DNA from: Megamonas sp. UBA1799
GTDB lineage: Bacteria > Bacillota > Negativicutes > Selenomonadales > Selenomonadaceae
DNA: 64,000 nt
Assembly: GCA_002319815.1 (NCBI GenBank)
Contig: DCFR01000008.1
Location: forward strand, 642 to 64,641
Direction of reading: 5' to 3'
Part shown: in pieces, positions 1-7,465 of the stretch
Numbering within the stretch: the first letter of the stretch is position 1
Layout of the letters: every line of letters begins with the position of its first letter
Made by a program: the position numbers and the translations under genes
Notes under the pieces: model-generated
What the model was told of the DNA's origin: nothing
Databases searched by the model: none
What the model saw: the letters and a program-made list of their open reading frames with translations, nothing else

Positions 1-690
1 GGTATTGATATTGATGATATTACCCATGTTATCAACTATGATATTCCACAGGATCATGAGGCTTATGTCCATCGGATTGGCCGTACCGGACGCGCCGGCA
101 AGAAGGGCGTTGCCATTACGCTGATTAATCCGCGTGAATATCGTCAGCTGCGGTTGATTGAACGGCTGACCAAGAGCAAGATTGTCCGGCGGGAATTGCC
201 ATCACCAGCGGATATTCTGGAACGTCAGCGCGATGTTGTCAAGGAGCGTTTGCAGAAGGTTCTTACGCAGGGCAAGTATGGCGATTACCATACGATCATT
301 TCGGATTTAGTGGCTGATGATGGCGGCTATGATCTGGTTGACGTTGCAGCGGCTGCTTTGAAACTGGCGGTTGAAGGCGACAAGGAGTCGGCGGATGAGC
401 CGGTCGCAGCCAGCGGTCGGTTTGAGGATACGGGCGGAGCACCGGGTATGGTGCGCTTGTTCCTGAATATTGGCCGGGCGCAGAAGATTCGTCCCGAAGA
501 TGTTGTACGGGCCATTGCCAGTGAAGCGGATATTCCCGGCAATGTGATCGGCGTTATCAATATTTACGAACGTTTTACTTTTGTTGAAGTGCCGGAAGAT
601 GTGGCAGAACGGGTCTTGGCTGTCATGCACCGCAACACGATGAAAGGCTATAAAATCAATGTAGAACCGGCGAAGCGGGGCGGTCGCTGA
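1..690 (+). CDS. DEAD-box ATP-dependent RNA helicase, C-terminal part (5' end outside window)
   Basis: The reading frame is open from base 1 and encodes the end of a DEAD-box RNA helicase, an enzyme that unwinds RNA duplexes using ATP. The first residues carry helicase C-domain motifs: GIDID and the VINYDIP block (motif V region), then [12 protein letters not shown] (motif VI, with the arginine finger). After a linker, residues about 155-225 form a DbpA-type RNA-binding domain ([13 protein letters not shown], then a [12 protein letters not shown] stretch), ending in a basic KRGGR tail. This domain arrangement is that of CshA/DeaD/DbpA-like helicases active in ribosome assembly or cold adaptation. 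The exact subfamily cannot be fixed without the N-terminus. A U-tailed terminator follows directly. Confidence 0.93.
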   Translation, partial: GIDIDDITHVINYDIPQDHEAYVHRIGRTGRAGKKGVAITLINPREYRQLRLIERLTKSKIVRRELPSPADILERQRDVVKERLQKVLTQGKYGDYHTIISDLVADDGGYDLVDVAAAALKLAVEGDKESADEPVAASGRFEDTGGAPGMVRLFLNIGRAQKIRPEDVVRAIASEADIPGNVIGVINIYERFTFVEVPEDVAERVLAVMHRNTMKGYKINVEPAKRGGR

Positions 691-717
691 GATCCGGTTA
701 CAGATTATAAAGAGGGC

Positions 718-755
718 GCAGCGTCGGTGTAAACTGGTGCTGCATTCTTTTTTTT
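718..755 (+). terminator. Rho-independent terminator of the helicase gene
   Basis: A 10-bp stem (718-727 with 734-743, including three G-U pairs) closes a TGTAAA loop. It is followed by a run of eight T after ATTC. It lies 28 bases after the helicase stop codon. Confidence 0.8.
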
Positions 756-1213
756 ACTTTTTTATACCCCACAACTGCATTTCTTTTTCAAGGGCTGCAG
801 CAGAAACAATACAGCGCATAAAAGTTTCGTATGCCAACGGCAATTGTTATTTATGCTTTTTTGGACGGTCAGCTATCGTAAATGCAATTGATGAAAATTT
901 CCAATAGATATGCATAAAAAAACATATATAGAATATTTATGCTTTTTAGTAGAAAACGATAACTAAAGGAAATTGTATAAATAGCATAAAGAAATAATAA
1001 CTTTTACGCATTGCTATGATTACAAAATGCTTATTTAATAGGAATTTGATAAACAATACAATAACTTTTAAGAATAATTAATATGCAAAAACAGAAACTT
1101 GATTCTAACGGAAAATCATTGCATTTTGCATATTATGATGTATAATAAAAGCATAAAGAGGAAATAGCAACGGATGCACGCAAAGTGAGTGCGGAAAGTA
1201 ATGAGGTGTTAAG
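756..1213. other. AT-rich intergenic region with recurrent GCATAAA motifs
   Basis: This roughly 460-base stretch has no convincing gene. It is clearly richer in A and T than its surroundings. The heptamer GCATAAA or its complement TTTATGC occurs six times: 816-822 (+), 850-856 (-), 912-918 (+), 936-942 (-), 984-990 (+) and 1151-1157 (+). The last copy lies just downstream of the predicted -10 box of the next gene. Several further partial copies (GCAT plus A-run) are present. The region may be a binding platform for a DNA-binding protein or a curved upstream element. Its function is unknown. Confidence 0.5.
1119..1146 (+). promoter_or_regulatory. Sigma-70-type promoter for the 48-residue protein
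   Basis: TTGCAT (1119-1124) and a perfect TATAAT (1141-1146) are separated by 16 bases. Transcription would start near 1153, about 60 bases before the start codon at 1214. Confidence 0.6.
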
Positions 1214-1360
1214 ATGGCATTCGCAGATTATGTACAGGAAAATCGTGAGAAGGTATTCCAGCTGGCAGAACAGAACAAAAGGGAAGGCAAGGTTGTCAGC
1301 ACTCTCTATGATGAGTGGCAAAAGGAAGAAAAAAAGTCTCACATGCTGAACATTTATTGA
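1214..1360 (+). CDS. Small hypothetical protein (48 aa)
   Basis: A 48-codon frame starts at ATG 1214 after a good ribosome-binding site (GAGGTG, 1203-1208 area) and ends at TGA 1360. The product begins MAFADYVQENREKVFQLAEQ and ends in a charged stretch with KKEEKKS-like composition (DEWQKEEKKSHMLNIY). It is predicted to be soluble and largely helical. It has its own TATAAT promoter upstream and a perfect 10-bp U-tailed terminator downstream, so it looks like a monocistronic small-protein gene rather than a chance frame. I recognise no family. A regulatory or DNA/RNA-associated role is only a guess from its size and charge. Confidence 0.65.
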   Translation: MAFADYVQENREKVFQLAEQNKREGKVVSTLYDEWQKEEKKSHMLNIY

Positions 1361-1393
1361 TGCTTCTATAAGAAATCCATCCCTTGGATATTT

Positions 1394-1429
1394 ACCGGGT
1401 CCCGACAGCGGGGACCCGGTTTTTTATTT
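1394..1429 (+). terminator. Rho-independent terminator after the 48-aa protein
   Basis: A perfect 10-bp GC-rich stem (1394-1403 with 1411-1420) with a GACAGCG loop is followed by TTTTTATTT. Confidence 0.9.
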
Positions 1430-1500
1430 CATGCCGTAGATTTTCCGGCGGGTTTAGTATAGAATAGAAAGGGTCAAATGAATTTAAGGAGGACTTCAAC

Positions 1501-2271
1501 ATGAATTTGAAAAAATATTTAATGGTATCTATGGCAGCCTGTACGGCCGTTGTTGCCCTGACGGCATTTTCTCCGCTGGCGTCGGCCGAGGAAGCGACTG
1601 CGGCAGCAACAGAAACGGCATCGACGCCGCTGCCGCAAGGGTATACTTATACCAGCAAACGCTATGGCTATACAATTGTCTGCCCTCAGAAACCCAACGG
1701 CGTCATTCCGCTGAGCACCATGGATGAGCATGCGAAGGGTGATGTGTTGATTTTTGCTAATGACGGCTATAACATTCAGTATGGCTGGATTATCATGGTC
1801 AATGCTTTTGCCGATGCAGAGATCCCGAATAATCTGGGAACCATGAGCGAAGACGATCAGAAGACATTCCTGCAGCATATCATGAATACCAGCGGCTATG
1901 AGTTTGCCCGCATAGCTGACATCAACGGCAATAAAGGCGTTTATGCTGTGACGGCGAAAGAGATCGAAATCGATACCAATGGAGACGGCAAGCCGGATGA
2001 GACGGCAACGGCGGATACGCAGATGATCAAGACCTTTTTCCGGGGGCAGTATGGCGGTCATTTTGCTGTGGAACTGATTGAAAATCCGGATCTGACGAAG
2101 GAAGGGGTCCAGAAATACCAGACGGGGATTGTGACGTTCCGGGAGCTGTCGCCGGAGGAAGTACAGCCGACCGCCAAGGACAATAAAGATGCGGCGGAGA
2201 TAAAGGCCGATAAAACGGCGGCGTCCGCACAGCCCCAAGTAAAAAAGACGGATAAAAAAAGTAAAAAATAA
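1501..2271 (+). CDS. Exported hypothetical protein (256 aa)
   Basis: The protein starts with a clear Sec signal peptide: basic MNLKKY, a hydrophobic core to about residue 24, and a likely signal peptidase I cut at ...LASA-EE near residue 29. There is no lipobox cysteine. The mature part (TSKRYGYTIVCPQKPNGVIPL) resembles a general class of small exported proteins of Negativicutes that I cannot name more precisely. It contains an acidic EIDTNGDGKPDE stretch around residues 159-170, similar to a calcium-binding loop. The C-terminus is lysine-rich (KKTDKKSKK). The ribosome-binding site AAGGAGG precedes ATG 1501. It converges with the GTPase gene on the other strand, only 12 bases away. Function unknown. 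Confidence 0.8.
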   Translation: MNLKKYLMVSMAACTAVVALTAFSPLASAEEATAAATETASTPLPQGYTYTSKRYGYTIVCPQKPNGVIPLSTMDEHAKGDVLIFANDGYNIQYGWIIMVNAFADAEIPNNLGTMSEDDQKTFLQHIMNTSGYEFARIADINGNKGVYAVTAKEIEIDTNGDGKPDETATADTQMIKTFFRGQYGGHFAVELIENPDLTKEGVQKYQTGIVTFRELSPEEVQPTAKDNKDAAEIKADKTAASAQPQVKKTDKKSKK

Positions 2272-2283
2272 GGTGCAGTCGGC

Positions 2284-3996
2284 TCAGGAAAGCCAGATGT
2301 TTTTTTCCCCGGCCATGTGAATGGCGGCATATGTCCAGGCCTGACGTTCGTTTTCGGTTTGTAAATCGCGGTGAATTGTCTCGTGTTTCAGCGCAAAGGT
2401 TTTCATATCTTCGACGAAGATTTCAAGCTGTTTGGCACTGTGATCCAGCAGAAATGTTTTTGTAGCCGGGGTAGTGACGATTTTGAGCAGTTGATCAAGA
2501 TGGCGGAGGCAAAGTCCGTCTGATCGGGTATAGAAACGCTTGAGGTCAGCTGTTTGTAAAGCTTGGCACAGTGTCTGCAAATAAAGGGCTTCTTGGGCTT
2601 TTAGCGCTTGGCAGAGAAAGCAGTGTGTTGTGTCTTGAGAAAATGTGAGCGGGACGTTCTGGCTGTCCGTGTGCAGTGAAGCTTGTTTTAACTTTTTGAC
2701 CATAGTTTCGGCTGTATGGTTGTATCCAAGGGAAAATCCATACGCTGAGGATAGTTCATGCAGTTTCCAGGTATGAAAAGAGCACAGACCGCCCCATTGG
2801 GCGAGATGATCCTGTATTTCATCCTGTGTGCTGAGCTGATATTGATACCAGGCCAGAAAGTCAAATGTGATTTTTGCAATGTATTGGCAGGCAGGACATC
2901 CCCGTCGATGCAGATCTTCTATCAGAGCTGGCTTTGGAAACGTGTAGCGCAGGGGAGATTCCTTATTGTCTGCGGCAGGGGTGGAAAGTCCGCTCAGGCA
3001 GGCGGCAATTTTCGGATTGTCAGACATAGATTGCGCGAGGGAGATCAGTTTTTCGGAAAACTGGTTTGTCTGCTGCATGAGTTGAATTCCCTGATATATA
3101 ATCCGGGACAGAAATACCTGCCCTTGTTCGTGGGCAAGAAAAGCGGCTAAGGCATCTTCCAGTGCCTTTAGACCGCTTTTTTTGTAAGCGGTTTCATCGG
3201 TGCGGCTTTTGGCGGCCAGCCCGACTGCAGCCGATAGGGGAAACAACTGTATTTCCTGGGCAGGGCATTCTTGCTGCAAAATTTTGCTGATAAAATTTAG
3301 TATGGAAGGCCGTTCTGTTTCCGGGACTAAATCCATTTTGTTGACGACAAAGAAAATTTTTCCTGTATAGGCCGCAGCTTGATGCAGTAAATCGAGTTCG
3401 GTACTGGTTAACGGGTTGTCGGAACCAGTAACGAAAATCGCAGCGTCGCATTGCGGTAAAAAGGTATAGGTGACGTCACTGTTAGCAGTAATAGCAGAAC
3501 CGACACCCGGAGTATCAACAAATTCCACGCCGCGCCGCAAGAAGGGAAGCGGCAGCTCGACTGTAGCCCGGCTGACCTGCTTGATGTTGGAAGGATTTTC
3601 TTTTTCGGTTACATAATAGATTAAATCCTTTATGGGCAGTTCTTTTGGCCAATGGGAATCGTTTTGCGTCAACAGAAGTTTTTCAGTGGGGCCATATTTG
3701 ATAACAGTGATGGCGCTGGTTAGAGGCAGAATGCCGGTGGGCAGCAGCTGGCAGCCTAAAATAGCATTCATGAGGGAACTTTTTCCCCGCTTGAATTGCC
3801 CTATGGTTGCCAGCGTAAAATGATCTTCGGCTAGTTTTCGGCTCAGAGCGCCAGCTTGCTCTGCGGCATCGGTCAGGTGTTCCTGCCGGAGATTTTGGTA
3901 CAGATGACGAAGAATGGCCGCGAGTTCCATTTTGCGGTCGGTATACGCTTTCAGTTCCTGCAGATTCGGTTGCAGCTCCATAGGAAAACTATCCAT
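2284..3996 (-). CDS. Dynamin-like GTPase fused to a duplicated CxxC/CxxH module
   Basis: The N-terminal half is a dynamin-superfamily GTPase: P-loop GQFKRGKSS at residues 66-74, G2 region with PLTSA near 91-95, G3 DTPGVG at 161-166 and G4 NKMD at 219-222. Such proteins use GTP to remodel or tether membranes. The C-terminal third is unusual. CPAC at 367-370 is followed by GLCSFH (C405, H408), and CFLC at 459-462 by GLCLRH (C496, H499), so a four-ligand CxxC...CxxH unit occurs twice with nearly equal spacing (35 and 34 residues). This resembles DUF6062-type zinc-ribbon-like domains. The start at 3996 has an AAGGAG site about 7 bases upstream. The gene stands alone behind a fluoride riboswitch on its own strand. 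No transmembrane segment is evident. Confidence 0.85.
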   Translation of the reverse strand: MDSFPMELQPNLQELKAYTDRKMELAAILRHLYQNLRQEHLTDAAEQAGALSRKLAEDHFTLATIGQFKRGKSSLMNAILGCQLLPTGILPLTSAITVIKYGPTEKLLLTQNDSHWPKELPIKDLIYYVTEKENPSNIKQVSRATVELPLPFLRRGVEFVDTPGVGSAITANSDVTYTFLPQCDAAIFVTGSDNPLTSTELDLLHQAAAYTGKIFFVVNKMDLVPETERPSILNFISKILQQECPAQEIQLFPLSAAVGLAAKSRTDETAYKKSGLKALEDALAAFLAHEQGQVFLSRIIYQGIQLMQQTNQFSEKLISLAQSMSDNPKIAACLSGLSTPAADNKESPLRYTFPKPALIEDLHRRGCPACQYIAKITFDFLAWYQYQLSTQDEIQDHLAQWGGLCSFHTWKLHELSSAYGFSLGYNHTAETMVKKLKQASLHTDSQNVPLTFSQDTTHCFLCQALKAQEALYLQTLCQALQTADLKRFYTRSDGLCLRHLDQLLKIVTTPATKTFLLDHSAKQLEIFVEDMKTFALKHETIHRDLQTENERQAWTYAAIHMAGEKNIWLS

Positions 3997-4017
3997 TATT
4001 CGTCAGACTCCTTTTTG

Positions 4018-4104
4018 GGTAAAATAAAATGACTCCGGCTCATCTCTGAGTAGGAGTCATTACGTTTTATCAACGATTTTGCTGGGTGAACTCCATCACC
4101 CTGT
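4018..4104 (-). promoter_or_regulatory. Fluoride riboswitch (crcB motif) upstream of the dynamin-like GTPase
   Basis: Read on the minus strand, GGGTGATGGAGTTCACCC (4101-4084) forms the conserved GGYGATGGAGTTCRCC hairpin of the fluoride aptamer. A second small stem (CGTT/AACG, 4063-4076) and the conserved AATGACTCCTAC block (4061-4050) follow. The ACTCC strand can pair with GGAGT in the first loop (aptamer form). It can instead pair with GGAGTCAT (4036-4029), giving an 8-bp terminator stem followed by TTTTATTTTA. This is the mutually exclusive layout of an ON switch: fluoride stabilises the aptamer and prevents termination. The match to the published crcB consensus is from memory and close. 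Confidence 0.9.
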
Positions 4105-4108
4105 GCTT

Positions 4109-4137
4109 ATTGTAGCGAATCGTTTATGATTGTGCAA
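4109..4137 (-). promoter_or_regulatory. Promoter of the minus-strand fluoride riboswitch
   Basis: On the minus strand TTGCAC (4137-4132) and TACAAT (4114-4109) are spaced by exactly 17 bases. Transcription would start only a few bases before the aptamer. Confidence 0.75.
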
Positions 4138-4168
4138 GCCCTTTATTGCAAATTATATATTATAGCTG

Positions 4169-4197
4169 TTGACAAATGGATAACCAGCTTTTATACT
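4169..4197 (+). promoter_or_regulatory. Promoter of the plus-strand fluoride riboswitch
   Basis: A perfect TTGACA (4169-4174) and TATACT (4192-4197) are spaced by 17 bases. The predicted start near 4204 leaves only a few bases before the aptamer at 4211. Confidence 0.85.
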
Positions 4198-4210
4198 AAA
4201 GGCATAGCAA

Positions 4211-4285
4211 GGGGCGATGGAGTTCGCCATAAAATGTTGTTAATGACTCCTACCAGTGGATGGTGGGGGTCTTTTTTGTTTTTTT
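4211..4285 (+). promoter_or_regulatory. Fluoride riboswitch (crcB motif) with overlapping terminator, upstream of the MutS-like operon
   Basis: GGCGATGGAGTTCGCC (4213-4228), the ATAAA joint and TAATGACTCCTACC (4241-4254) match the fluoride aptamer almost letter for letter. The GACTCCTACCA strand (4245-4255) can also pair with TGGTGGGGGTC (4261-4271) as an 11-bp stem with a GTGGA loop, followed by TTTTTTGTTTTTTT. That is an intrinsic terminator sharing the aptamer's 3' strand. Fluoride binding would therefore allow read-through into the genes from 4301 to 8655. Confidence 0.95.
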
Positions 4286-4300
4286 AACGAGGTAGGGGAA

Positions 4301-4429
4301 ATGTATCGGATACACGTCGGACGGAACGGGCCATAGCTGCCTGTTTCAGCTGGTTCAAGCTTGGTAATTGGCAGTGTAGCACAGAAAGTTATGACGTATG
4401 CCAATGTTCCGGTGACTATTATCAAATAA
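4301..4429 (+). pseudogene. Remnant of a universal stress protein (UspA) gene
   Basis: Directly after the riboswitch, a good ribosome-binding site (AGGTAGGGG) precedes ATG 4301, giving MYRIHVGRNGP and then an in-frame TAG at 4334. Past that stop the same frame continues to TAA 4427-4429 with LVIGSVAQKVMTYANVPVTI followed by IK. This is the C-terminal strand-helix-strand of UspA proteins; compare VLIGSVSQQVVEAALIPVMV in the intact UspA at 59786-60166. Start and end of the gene appear retained, while the middle is lost. An 11-codon leader could still be translated. UspA genes are, from memory, among known fluoride-riboswitch targets. Confidence 0.7.
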
Positions 4430-4446
4430 GATGGAGGCGAGGGCGT

Positions 4447-5982
4447 ATGGAGTTTTCCAGTATTTTATTTCCGGTAATAACGCGGCCGGTTTTACCAGCG
4501 CAGTCAGCATTTTTCCATGATTTGAATTTGAATCAGATTTTTGCCGCAGCGCTTCAGGGTAAAGAAGAATATAATCTGGCTGAAATTTTTTGTACGCCAT
4601 TGCTGCTTCCGGAAGAGGTTCGTTATCGTCAGGCGGTCATGCAGGATCTGGAAAACGATTTGCTGCGGAGCAGCATAGACAGTTTTGCTGCTGCCATGCA
4701 TCAGTCTCGCCAACAGGAAAAAGAGGCTGCTCAATGTTATGACCCTTATAGTATGGCGGCTGGACATTTTGTGGCGCTGACAAACTACGCGACGGCTATC
4801 CGTACCCTGCAGTCTGATTTGGTGCGATTGGCGCCTGAATCCAATGGTTTGCAGAATTTTATGGTTTATTTGCAAAATTATATCGGCTCGGATAATTTTG
4901 TCAGCATCTGCGACGAAGCCGCAGCGATTTTTCAGACGTTCGAAACGACGATATATACTCTGTATATTTTTGGCAATGAGATTACCATCGATGCCTATCA
5001 TCAGGAATTGGACCTGAATCAGATTGTTGCCGATTTTTTCGCCCGATTTGCCCAGGGAACGACGTCGGTTTATAAAGATTCCCACTTTAAAGATAATCGA
5101 CTAAATCATATTGAAGTGATGATTATGGAGCAGCTGTCCCGGCGCTTTCCCCATCATTTTTCGCGGCTGCAGCAATTTTGTGCCCGGTATCAAACGTTTC
5201 GGGATGCGGTTTTGGTCCGGTTTGATCGGGAGATACAGTTTTATCTGGCTTATTTGCAATGCATGGTTTTGGGACGCAAGCAAGGGCTGCATTTTTGTTA
5301 TCCGGTTATTTCTGAGACTAACCGGGAAATTTCCGGCGAAGATGGCTGTGATTTAGCGCTGCAGCTCAGCCTGCCGGAGCAGAAAGGTGTTGGAAATACT
5401 TTTTCCTGGCAGGGCAGAGAAAGAATGATGATTGTCACTGGCCCCAATCAAGGAGGCAAGACAACGTTTGCCCGCATGGTTGGACAGCTTATGTATCTGG
5501 CTTCGCTGGGCTTGCCGGTTGCCGCCCGTCAGGCAGAGTTTTTTCTTCCCGATCATATCTTCACGCATTTTGAACGGCAGGAAGCCGAAGTGACACAAAA
5601 CGGTAAACTACAGGATGATATTATCAGGATTCATGAGATTTTACCACAGCTTACGCAAAAGAGTTTTTTGATCATTAATGAGATGTTTGCTTCCACTACA
5701 TTGTCTGATGCTGTCGCTTTGGGGCGACTGATCATGCAGGCGATTCCTGCGAGGGATACTTTTTGTATTTATGTTACGTTTTTAGAAGAACTGGCGACGT
5801 TTAATGAAAAAACGATTAGTATGGTCAGTGAGATTGCTGCTGATCAAGAGACACGTACTTATCGCCTGGGACGTCGTGTACCGGATGGCTGTGCCTATGC
5901 GTTATCCATGGCGGCGAAATATCATTTGACAACGTCGGATATTTTGAGGAGGCTGCGTCATGAAAGTACATCTTCTGTATGA
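4447..5982 (+). CDS. MutS-family ATPase without mismatch-recognition domain (first of a pair)
   Basis: The 511-residue protein ends in a MutS-type ABC ATPase domain: Walker A GPNQGGKTT at 332-340 and Walker B FLIINE at 407-412. The acidic residue before the catalytic Glu is Asn here, where MutS normally has DE. The N-terminal 300 residues resemble the helical lever/clamp part of MutS. The mismatch-binding domain I (Phe-x-Glu) and the connector are absent, and the length is far below the roughly 850 residues of true MutS. Mismatch repair is therefore unlikely, and the role is unknown. It is the first intact gene behind the plus-strand fluoride riboswitch and overlaps the next gene by 23 bases, indicating translational coupling. 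Confidence 0.85.
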   Translation: MEFSSILFPVITRPVLPAQSAFFHDLNLNQIFAAALQGKEEYNLAEIFCTPLLLPEEVRYRQAVMQDLENDLLRSSIDSFAAAMHQSRQQEKEAAQCYDPYSMAAGHFVALTNYATAIRTLQSDLVRLAPESNGLQNFMVYLQNYIGSDNFVSICDEAAAIFQTFETTIYTLYIFGNEITIDAYHQELDLNQIVADFFARFAQGTTSVYKDSHFKDNRLNHIEVMIMEQLSRRFPHHFSRLQQFCARYQTFRDAVLVRFDREIQFYLAYLQCMVLGRKQGLHFCYPVISETNREISGEDGCDLALQLSLPEQKGVGNTFSWQGRERMMIVTGPNQGGKTTFARMVGQLMYLASLGLPVAARQAEFFLPDHIFTHFERQEAEVTQNGKLQDDIIRIHEILPQLTQKSFLIINEMFASTTLSDAVALGRLIMQAIPARDTFCIYVTFLEELATFNEKTISMVSEIAADQETRTYRLGRRVPDGCAYALSMAAKYHLTTSDILRRLRHESTSSV

Positions 5983-7465
5983 GAATGCCGATTATAATCC
6001 TCAGATGAAACTTCCGTTTCAAGCCAAGGCGGTTCGTGCGGATATGGAAATCGATACTTTGCTGAATACTATGGCAGCCGGAGACGATTTGCTGCGGCAA
6101 AGGATTGAGCCGCTGCTGTATCAAAGCTTGTTGTCACCAGCGGCGATTGCTTATCGGCAGAATGTTTTGCGGGACTGCTTGATCAATGCATTTAGGGCAT
6201 TGTATACATTGGCATTGGAAGGCGTAGAAAATAAAGAAAGCCGCCGCTATGTGCTGTTTGATTTTTCACCGCAGCAAAGACTAGAAAGCGCTGTGATTGA
6301 ACTGGAGGCTTTTATTCCAATTTTGCAGCGGCTGCGTATGACGGCTGAGGCATTGCAACCAAAAGTCGGTTCGGTGGGATGGCAAAATCTTTTTGCGGCT
6401 ATTCGGACATTGGTTTCTCGTGAGTATTTACAGGATATGAAAAAACTGCTACAGGAACTGCATTTTTCTGAAGGGGTTCTGGTTAAAGCCAGACTGGGGA
6501 TTCGATTGAAGGCAGAAAGTTATCTGGTGTGTCGCAGGGCTGTCGCCAAGCCGGTTTCCTGGGTTAACCGGGTACGTCATTGGTTTCAGCATGAACAAAA
6601 ATTTCGGGTGCTTATTGATGAGCGTGATGAAAGCGGTTATCAGATTTTGCGGGAGTTAAAAGATGATGCGGTTGTAAAAATGGCCAATACCGTGGCTTGT
6701 TCCCGGGATCATGTACGAAATTTTTTTATAGCCCTGCGGGATGAGCTGGCTTTTTATATCGGATGTTTGAACTTATACGAATGCTTGCAAAAGAAAGGCG
6801 TGGCGATATCCTTTCCTCCGATGGACCACTTGTGCGTTCAAGGTTTTTTTTGCAAGAATCTTTATAATGTGACACTGGCGCTGCGCTCGGACCATCCGGT
6901 GCAGACAAATACCGTTGATGCCGATGACGAGCGTCTTTTGGTTATTACCGGAGCTAATCAGGGCGGGAAAACAACTTTTTTGCGTAGTTTTGGTCAGGCG
7001 CAGCTGATGATGTCCTGTGGGATGTTTGTGGCGGCGGGAAATTTTCAATCGCATATAGGGCGGGTGTTCACTCATTTTAAACGAGAAGAAGACCGGGGAA
7101 TGCAGAGGGGTAAATTGGATGAGGAGTTAAGCAGGCTGGATGTCTTGCTGCCATTGCTTCAGACCGGTGATTTTTTACTGATGAACGAATCTTTTGCCGC
7201 CACGAATGAGCGGGACGGTTCGGCGATTGCCTCCGGAGTTGTAGACGGTCTGATGGCTGCCGGGGTTCAGGTGTTGTTTGTCACGCACTTTTATGCTTTT
7301 GCCGCGGCGCTTTTTCAAAAACATGCAGCGGGAGTTTTATTTTTGCAGGCCCAGCGGCAGGACCAAGGCGCAAGGACGTTTCAATTGGAGCCGGGAGAGC
7401 CGGTAACAACGGCGTTTGGACAAGATATTTATAAAAATGTTTTTGGGAAGGACGCTTTGTTATGA
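5960..7465 (+). CDS. MutS-family ATPase without mismatch-recognition domain (second of a pair)
   Basis: This 501-residue protein is a paralogue-like partner of the upstream gene. Walker A GANQGGKTT lies at 331-339 and Walker B FLLMNE at 405-410, again with Asn-Glu in place of Asp-Glu. It is followed by SFAATNERDG and a VLFVTHFYAFA switch-like segment with a conserved His. The N-terminal part is helical and lacks the MutS mismatch-binding domain. MutS ATPases work as dimers, so the two consecutive proteins may form a heterodimer (inference). The start lies inside the preceding gene and the stop overlaps the MFS gene by 4 bases, so the three are one operon under fluoride riboswitch control. Confidence 0.85.
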   Translation: MKVHLLYENADYNPQMKLPFQAKAVRADMEIDTLLNTMAAGDDLLRQRIEPLLYQSLLSPAAIAYRQNVLRDCLINAFRALYTLALEGVENKESRRYVLFDFSPQQRLESAVIELEAFIPILQRLRMTAEALQPKVGSVGWQNLFAAIRTLVSREYLQDMKKLLQELHFSEGVLVKARLGIRLKAESYLVCRRAVAKPVSWVNRVRHWFQHEQKFRVLIDERDESGYQILRELKDDAVVKMANTVACSRDHVRNFFIALRDELAFYIGCLNLYECLQKKGVAISFPPMDHLCVQGFFCKNLYNVTLALRSDHPVQTNTVDADDERLLVITGANQGGKTTFLRSFGQAQLMMSCGMFVAAGNFQSHIGRVFTHFKREEDRGMQRGKLDEELSRLDVLLPLLQTGDFLLMNESFAATNERDGSAIASGVVDGLMAAGVQVLFVTHFYAFAAALFQKHAAGVLFLQAQRQDQGARTFQLEPGEPVTTAFGQDIYKNVFGKDALL

